Shown: positions 60,667 through 64,000 of the stretch, one piece after another
Numbering within the stretch: position 1 is the stretch's first letter
Layout of the letters: every line of letters starts with the position of its first letter
Source: Raineyella antarctica
Lineage (GTDB): Bacteria > Actinomycetota > Actinomycetes > Propionibacteriales > Propionibacteriaceae
Assembly: GCF_900092135.1 (NCBI RefSeq)
Contig: NZ_FMYF01000002.1
Coordinates: 1 to 64,000, forward strand
DNA: 64,000 nt
Reading direction: 5' to 3'
Position numbers and translations under genes: made by a program
Notes under the pieces: generated by a model
Seen by the model: only the letters and a program-made list of their open reading frames with translations
Database searches by the model: none
What the model was told of the DNA's origin: nothing

Positions 60667-62226
60667 ATGGCAAAGCAGACCCACAGCATGGCTGAACGGC
60701 TGGAGAAGCTCGAGGCCCGCCGGGAGGAGGTCTCCCTCGGTGGCGGGAAGGCCCGCCTGGAGAAGCAGCATGAGAAGGGCAAGCTGACCGCGCGCGAGCG
60801 CGTCGACGCGCTGCTCGACCCAGGCACCTTCCAGGAGACCGGGATGTTCCGCACCCACCGCACCACCACGTTCGGGATGGACACCGCCAAGGCGCCCGCC
60901 GACGGCGTGGTCACCGGTTCGGGTGCCGTCCTCGGCCGGGCCGTCCACGTGGCCAGCCAGGACTTCTCGGTGATGGGCGGCTCGGCCGGCGAGACCCAGT
61001 CGCAGAAGGTCGTCGAGATGATGGAGGCCTCGCTCTCCACCGGGACCCCCTTCGTCTTCATCAACGACTCGGGCGGCGCCCGGGTCCAGGAGGGCATCGA
61101 CTCGCTCTCCGGGTACGGCCGGGTGTTCTACTCCAACGTCAAGCTCTCGGGCGCCGTCCCGCAGATCTCGATCATCGCCGGCCCCTGCGCCGGTGGCGCG
61201 GCCTACTCCCCGGCGCTGACCGACTTCATCATCCAGACCCGCAAGGCCCACATGTTCATCACCGGGCCGGGCGTCATCTCGGAGGTCACCGGCGAGAAGG
61301 TGACGCAGGACGACCTGGGTGGCGCCGATGCGCACATGACCCGCTCGGGCGTCAACCACTTCGTGGCCAATGACGACCAGGAGGCCATCCTGATCGCCAA
61401 GAAGCTGCTCAGCTTCCTGCCGCAGAACAACCTGTCCGACCCGGTGCAGGTGAACCCGGACGACATCGTCGAGCCGAACCCGGTGCTGCGCGACGTGGTG
61501 CCGGTCGAGGGCAAGAAGGGCTACGACGTCCGCGAGGTCATCCTGGGCATCGTCGACCACCGCGACTTCCTCGAGGTCCAGGCCGGCTACGCGCAGAACA
61601 TCGTCGTCGGCTTCGCCCGGATCAACGGCTACTCGATCGGGGTGGTGGCCAACCAGCCCGGCGTGATGTCGGGCGTGCTGGACATCAACTCCTCGGACAA
61701 GGCCTCGCAGTTCATCCGCTTCTGCAACGCCTTCAACATCCCGCTGGTCACCCTCGTCGACGTCCCGGGCTTCCTGCCGGGCGTCGCCCAGGAGCACAAC
61801 GGCATCATCCGCCACGGCGCGAAGATGCTGTATGCCTACTCGGCCGCCACCGTCCCCAAGGTGACGGTGGTGCTGCGCAAGGCGTACGGCGGCGCGTACC
61901 TGGCGATGTGCTCCAAGGACCTGGGCGCCGACCGCGTATTCGCGTGGCCGACCGCCGAGATCGCGGTGATGGGTGCCGAGGGTGCGGCCAACATCGTGTT
62001 CAAGAAGGAGATCGCCGAGGCCGACGACCCGGTGACCCGCAAGGCCGAACTGGTCGAGGAGTACCGCGAGACCTTCGCCACGCCGTTCATGGCGGCCTCG
62101 CGCGGCCTGGTCGACGACATCATCGACCCGGCCGACACCCGACGCGAGGTGGCGATGGCGCTGGAGATCCTCCGCACCAAGCGCCAGCTGCGGCCGGACA
62201 AGAAGCACGGCCTCGGGCCGGTCTGA
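60667..62226 (+). CDS. mmdA: Methylmalonyl-CoA carboxyltransferase 12S subunit
   Basis: The central hexameric subunit that takes the carboxyl group from methylmalonyl-CoA onto biotin, giving propionyl-CoA. A 519-residue carboxyltransferase with two crotonase-fold halves: INDSGGARVQEG and AGPCAGGAAYSPAL in the first, VDVPGFLPGVAQEH and RKAYGGAYLAMCSKDLGAD in the second. Start ATG 60667 with AGGTGA five bases upstream; the GTG at 60658 is also in frame. It follows 5S by 10 bases. Confidence 0.96.
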   Translation: MAKQTHSMAERLEKLEARREEVSLGGGKARLEKQHEKGKLTARERVDALLDPGTFQETGMFRTHRTTTFGMDTAKAPADGVVTGSGAVLGRAVHVASQDFSVMGGSAGETQSQKVVEMMEASLSTGTPFVFINDSGGARVQEGIDSLSGYGRVFYSNVKLSGAVPQISIIAGPCAGGAAYSPALTDFIIQTRKAHMFITGPGVISEVTGEKVTQDDLGGADAHMTRSGVNHFVANDDQEAILIAKKLLSFLPQNNLSDPVQVNPDDIVEPNPVLRDVVPVEGKKGYDVREVILGIVDHRDFLEVQAGYAQNIVVGFARINGYSIGVVANQPGVMSGVLDINSSDKASQFIRFCNAFNIPLVTLVDVPGFLPGVAQEHNGIIRHGAKMLYAYSAATVPKVTVVLRKAYGGAYLAMCSKDLGADRVFAWPTAEIAVMGAEGAANIVFKKEIAEADDPVTRKAELVEEYRETFATPFMAASRGLVDDIIDPADTRREVAMALEILRTKRQLRPDKKHGLGPV

Positions 62227-62239
62227 TCGGGGACGGGAC

Positions 62240-62551
62240 ATGACTGACGAGAACGAGATCGTCCAGCTCAGGCAGCAGGTCGACGCCCTCGGCGAGCGAC
62301 TCGCCGCGATGGAGGCCCAACTGGCCGAGGTGCAGCGCCTGGCCGACTACTACCGGGAGAGCCAGCAGGTCGACGAGGAGACCATGATGGTCATCTCGGC
62401 GGCCGTGGCCGCTGTGCTCGGCCACAAGGCCAAGGTCAAGCAGATCCAGCTGGCCTCCAGCGTCGGCTGGACCCGCGCCGGTCTCACCGAGGTCCAGGAC
62501 CACTCCAGGGCGCGGCCGGTGCTCCGGCCCAGCCGGATCACGCTGCACTGA
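62240..62551 (+). CDS. Small transcarboxylase-operon protein with coiled coil and OadG/MmdD-like tail
   Basis: A 103-residue soluble protein between the 12S and 1.3S genes. Residues 4-42 form a heptad-rich coiled coil (VQLRQQVDALGERLAAMEAQ). Residues 46-98 read DEETMMVISAAVAAVLG ... VGWTRAGLTEVQDHSRARP, resembling the cytoplasmic tails of gamma/delta subunits of sodium-pump decarboxylases (VIAAAVAA ... WxxAGRxExxxxR), but without their membrane helix. Those tails hold the carboxyltransferase in the complex, so an assembly role is inferred. It is not one of the three classical transcarboxylase subunits. Confidence 0.8.
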   Translation: MTDENEIVQLRQQVDALGERLAAMEAQLAEVQRLADYYRESQQVDEETMMVISAAVAAVLGHKAKVKQIQLASSVGWTRAGLTEVQDHSRARPVLRPSRITLH

Positions 62552-62571
62552 CGAGACGACAAGGAACAGAC

Positions 62572-62937
62572 ATGAAGTTGAAGGTGACTGTCAACGGAAC
62601 TGCCTACGACGTCGACGTCGAGGTGGAGCAGAGCCGACCCTCCCTGGGGGACATGGGCGTGATCGGCGCCTACACCGGCCCGGCCCCGACCGCGCCCGTG
62701 ACCACGACCATGCCCGCCGCCAGCGCCAACCAGATCGTGGCGCCGCTGGCCGGCTCGGTCGCCCGGATCATGGTCGAGGTCGGTGACGAGATCAAGGCCG
62801 GCCAGGTCCTGGTCCTGCTCGAGGCGATGAAGATGGAGACTGAGATCACCGCGCCGGCCGACGGCACGGTGGGCGGTGTCCTGGTCGAGGTCGGCGAGGC
62901 CGTCCAGGGTGGCCAGGCGCTGATCGCGATGGCCTGA
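62572..62937 (+). CDS. Methylmalonyl-CoA carboxyltransferase 1.3S biotin carrier subunit
   Basis: A 121-residue biotin carrier. The N-terminal strand MKLKVTVNGTAYDVDVEV docks to the other subunits, then a Pro/Ala/Thr linker, then the biotinyl domain with Lys87 in EAMKMETEI, 34 residues before the C-terminus as usual. It shuttles the carboxyl group between 12S and 5S. Last gene of the operon; a hairpin follows. Confidence 0.96.
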   Translation: MKLKVTVNGTAYDVDVEVEQSRPSLGDMGVIGAYTGPAPTAPVTTTMPAASANQIVAPLAGSVARIMVEVGDEIKAGQVLVLLEAMKMETEITAPADGTVGGVLVEVGEAVQGGQALIAMA

Positions 62938-62967
62938 GGGCCCGACCGACGAGGGCCTGACGGCCCA

Positions 62968-63017
62968 CGGCACGTACGAGGTCGCCGTTCCCCCACGGGA
63001 GCGGCGGCCTCGTGCCG
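62968..63017 (+). terminator. Long hairpin ending the transcarboxylase operon
   Basis: CGAGGTCGCCG (62977-62987) pairs with CGGCGGCCTCG (63002-63012) with one G-U pair, extended by CGGCA/TGCCG beyond a 4-base bulge. Confidence 0.7.
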
Positions 63018-63035
63018 GTGTGGGAGCGGGCCGGC

Positions 63036-63803
63036 TCAGGCGCCGGTGCGGTGGATCTTGTGCTGGGCCGGCTGGACCCGGGGCCGAACGACCATCCGGT
63101 CGATGTTGACGTGCGCCGGCAGGCCCGCGACGAAGCCGATGCAGGAGGCGATGTCCTCGGCCTCCAGCACCCCCTCGACGCCCTGGTAGACGGACTCGGC
63201 GCGCTCCTGGTCGCCCTCGAAGCGGACCAGGGAGAAGTCGGTCCTCACCATGCCCGGGACGATCTCGACCACCCGCAGCGGCTGGTCGTACGTCTCCAGG
63301 CGCATCGACTGGGCCATCGAGCGCTCGGCCGCCTTGACGCCGCAGTAGCCGGCCCCGCCCTCGTAGCCGCCGTCGGCCGCCACGGAGGTGACGAAGACGA
63401 CCTGGCCGCGACCACCCTCGGCGGCCAGCAGCGCCGGGACCAGTGCACGGGTGACGCGGGCCGCGCCGAGGACGTTCATCTCGTACATCTTCTGCCAGTT
63501 GTCCAGGTCGGCCTCGGCCACCGGGGCCAGGCCCAGGGCGCCGCCGGCGTTGTTGACCAGCAGTTCGAGGCGGGGGCCGACGGCCTCGGCGAGTGCGGCG
63601 ACGGACGCGTCGTCGGTGACGTCGCAGACCTGGACGTGGCCGCCGATCTCGTCGGCGACCTCCCGGAGGCGGTCCTCGCGCCGGGCGGCACAGATCACCT
63701 CGTAGCCCTGGGAGGCGAGAGCGCGAGCGGTCGCGGCCCCGATGCCGCTGCTGGCACCGGTGACGACAGCGATGGGACGGGCGGACAGTGCTTGTTCACT
63801 CAT
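63036..63803 (-). CDS. Short-chain dehydrogenase/reductase
   Basis: A 255-residue classical SDR. NAD(P) loop VTGASSGIGAAT, LLVNNAGGALG, Ser in FVTSVAADGG and the catalytic pair in YCGVK. CAARREDRL after the second strand suggests NADPH preference. It resembles YdfG-type 3-hydroxy acid dehydrogenases, but the substrate is open. It stands alone, convergent with the transcarboxylase operon. Confidence 0.87.
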   Translation of the reverse strand: MSEQALSARPIAVVTGASSGIGAATARALASQGYEVICAARREDRLREVADEIGGHVQVCDVTDDASVAALAEAVGPRLELLVNNAGGALGLAPVAEADLDNWQKMYEMNVLGAARVTRALVPALLAAEGGRGQVVFVTSVAADGGYEGGAGYCGVKAAERSMAQSMRLETYDQPLRVVEIVPGMVRTDFSLVRFEGDQERAESVYQGVEGVLEAEDIASCIGFVAGLPAHVNIDRMVVRPRVQPAQHKIHRTGA

Positions 63804-63907
63804 GGTCGAAGTATTCAGAGGTGACGGCCGTCACGGAAGGGCAGGGGGTGCAGGGCGGAACGTCACCACAGGCCGGGGGCGGGTCGGACCGGCGATCCGA
63901 CGAGCAC

Positions 63908-63913
63908 TAGGCT
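63908..63913 (+). promoter_or_regulatory. -10 element TAGGCT of gpmA (leaderless)
   Basis: TAGGCT, six bases, ATG at 63920. Confidence 0.7.
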
Positions 63914-63919
63914 CAGCAC

Positions 63920-64000
63920 ATGACTGCCAAGCTCATCCTGTTGCGCCACGGCGAAAGCGAGTGGAACGCCAAGAACCTCTTCACCGGTTGGGTCGACGTC
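63920..64000 (+). CDS. gpmA: 2,3-bisphosphoglycerate-dependent phosphoglycerate mutase, 5' end
   Basis: The first 27 residues only; the gene runs out of the window. [20 protein letters not shown] is the conserved N-terminus of GpmA, with the phosphorylated His in RHGES. It interconverts 3- and 2-phosphoglycerate in glycolysis. The start is fixed by the leaderless -10 element. Confidence 0.92.
   Translation, partial: MTAKLILLRHGESEWNAKNLFTGWVDV

Overview
The window is chromosomal DNA from a GC-rich actinobacterium, most probably of the family Propionibacteriaceae. The main evidence is a complete Wood-Werkman transcarboxylase operon (5S, 12S and 1.3S subunits, 59157-62937), which is typical of propionic-acid fermenters. 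Mycothiol genes (mtr, mshD), an orphan GlnR regulator, a ClpC-type chaperone and the 33-residue ribosomal protein bS22 fix the phylum. Several blocks keep a gene order I recall from Mycobacterium tuberculosis: mutY/disA/radA; an Rv0495c-like gene/ppx/TIM-barrel gene; proC/HTH/bS22; rex-less hemA-C-D-B-L followed by the ccs genes; glnR/mshD; and the Rv3400/Rv3401 pair. The genus cannot be decided from what I see.

Layout. 1-714: 3' end of clpC with a strong terminator. 821-8655: HAD phosphatase, mutY, a secreted DUF4232-like protein, disA and radA (c-di-AMP and recombination), an aromatic/histidinol-phosphate aminotransferase, a VOC protein and an Rv0495c-like protein. 8694-11419: ppx, a TIM-barrel protein and a CPBP membrane protease. 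11435-19026 (minus strand): benzoate dioxygenase block, namely benA, benB, a giant BenC-FCD-BenD fusion and a LuxR/LAL-type regulator. 19237-22156: asd, proC, a BldC-like HTH protein, bS22 and a glutaredoxin-like protein. 22269-29681: rex-hemA-hemC-cobA/hemD-hemB-hemL. 29707-34393: histidine phosphatase, TlpA-like lipoprotein, CcdA, ResB and CcsA (System II cytochrome c maturation). 34404-38768: GPP34 protein, mycothione reductase, LpqI-like GH3 lipoprotein and a DUF2510 protein. 38863-43097 (minus strand): pstSCAB with a PHO box. 43336-47529: MutT1-like Nudix/phosphatase, mshD, glnR, moaD, a short CDF-like protein and dtd. 47591-49173: a 35-residue membrane peptide, an FABP-like protein and YgfZ. 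49252-50926: arsR, a permease and a small thioredoxin. 50992-54266: beta-phosphoglucomutase and GH65 phosphorylase. 54339-58947: L,D-transpeptidase with LGFP repeats, typA and a GTPase. 59157-62937: transcarboxylase. 63036-64000: an SDR and the start of gpmA.

How the genes work together. The rex-hem-ccs run links a NADH/NAD+-sensing repressor to heme synthesis and covalent heme attachment. The ben block would turn benzoate into catechol, but no catechol-cleavage genes are present here. The transcarboxylase moves a carboxyl group from methylmalonyl-CoA to pyruvate; its operon also carries a small extra gene with a tail like those of sodium-pump decarboxylase gamma/delta subunits.

The commonest regulatory pattern is a -10 element (TANNNT) exactly 6-7 bases before the start codon, which predicts leaderless mRNAs. 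I see it at about 17 genes in strict form plus a few weaker cases, and it decides several start codons. There is no gene-free stretch longer than 300 bases. I see no tRNA, rRNA, CRISPR array, insertion sequence, prophage or riboswitch.
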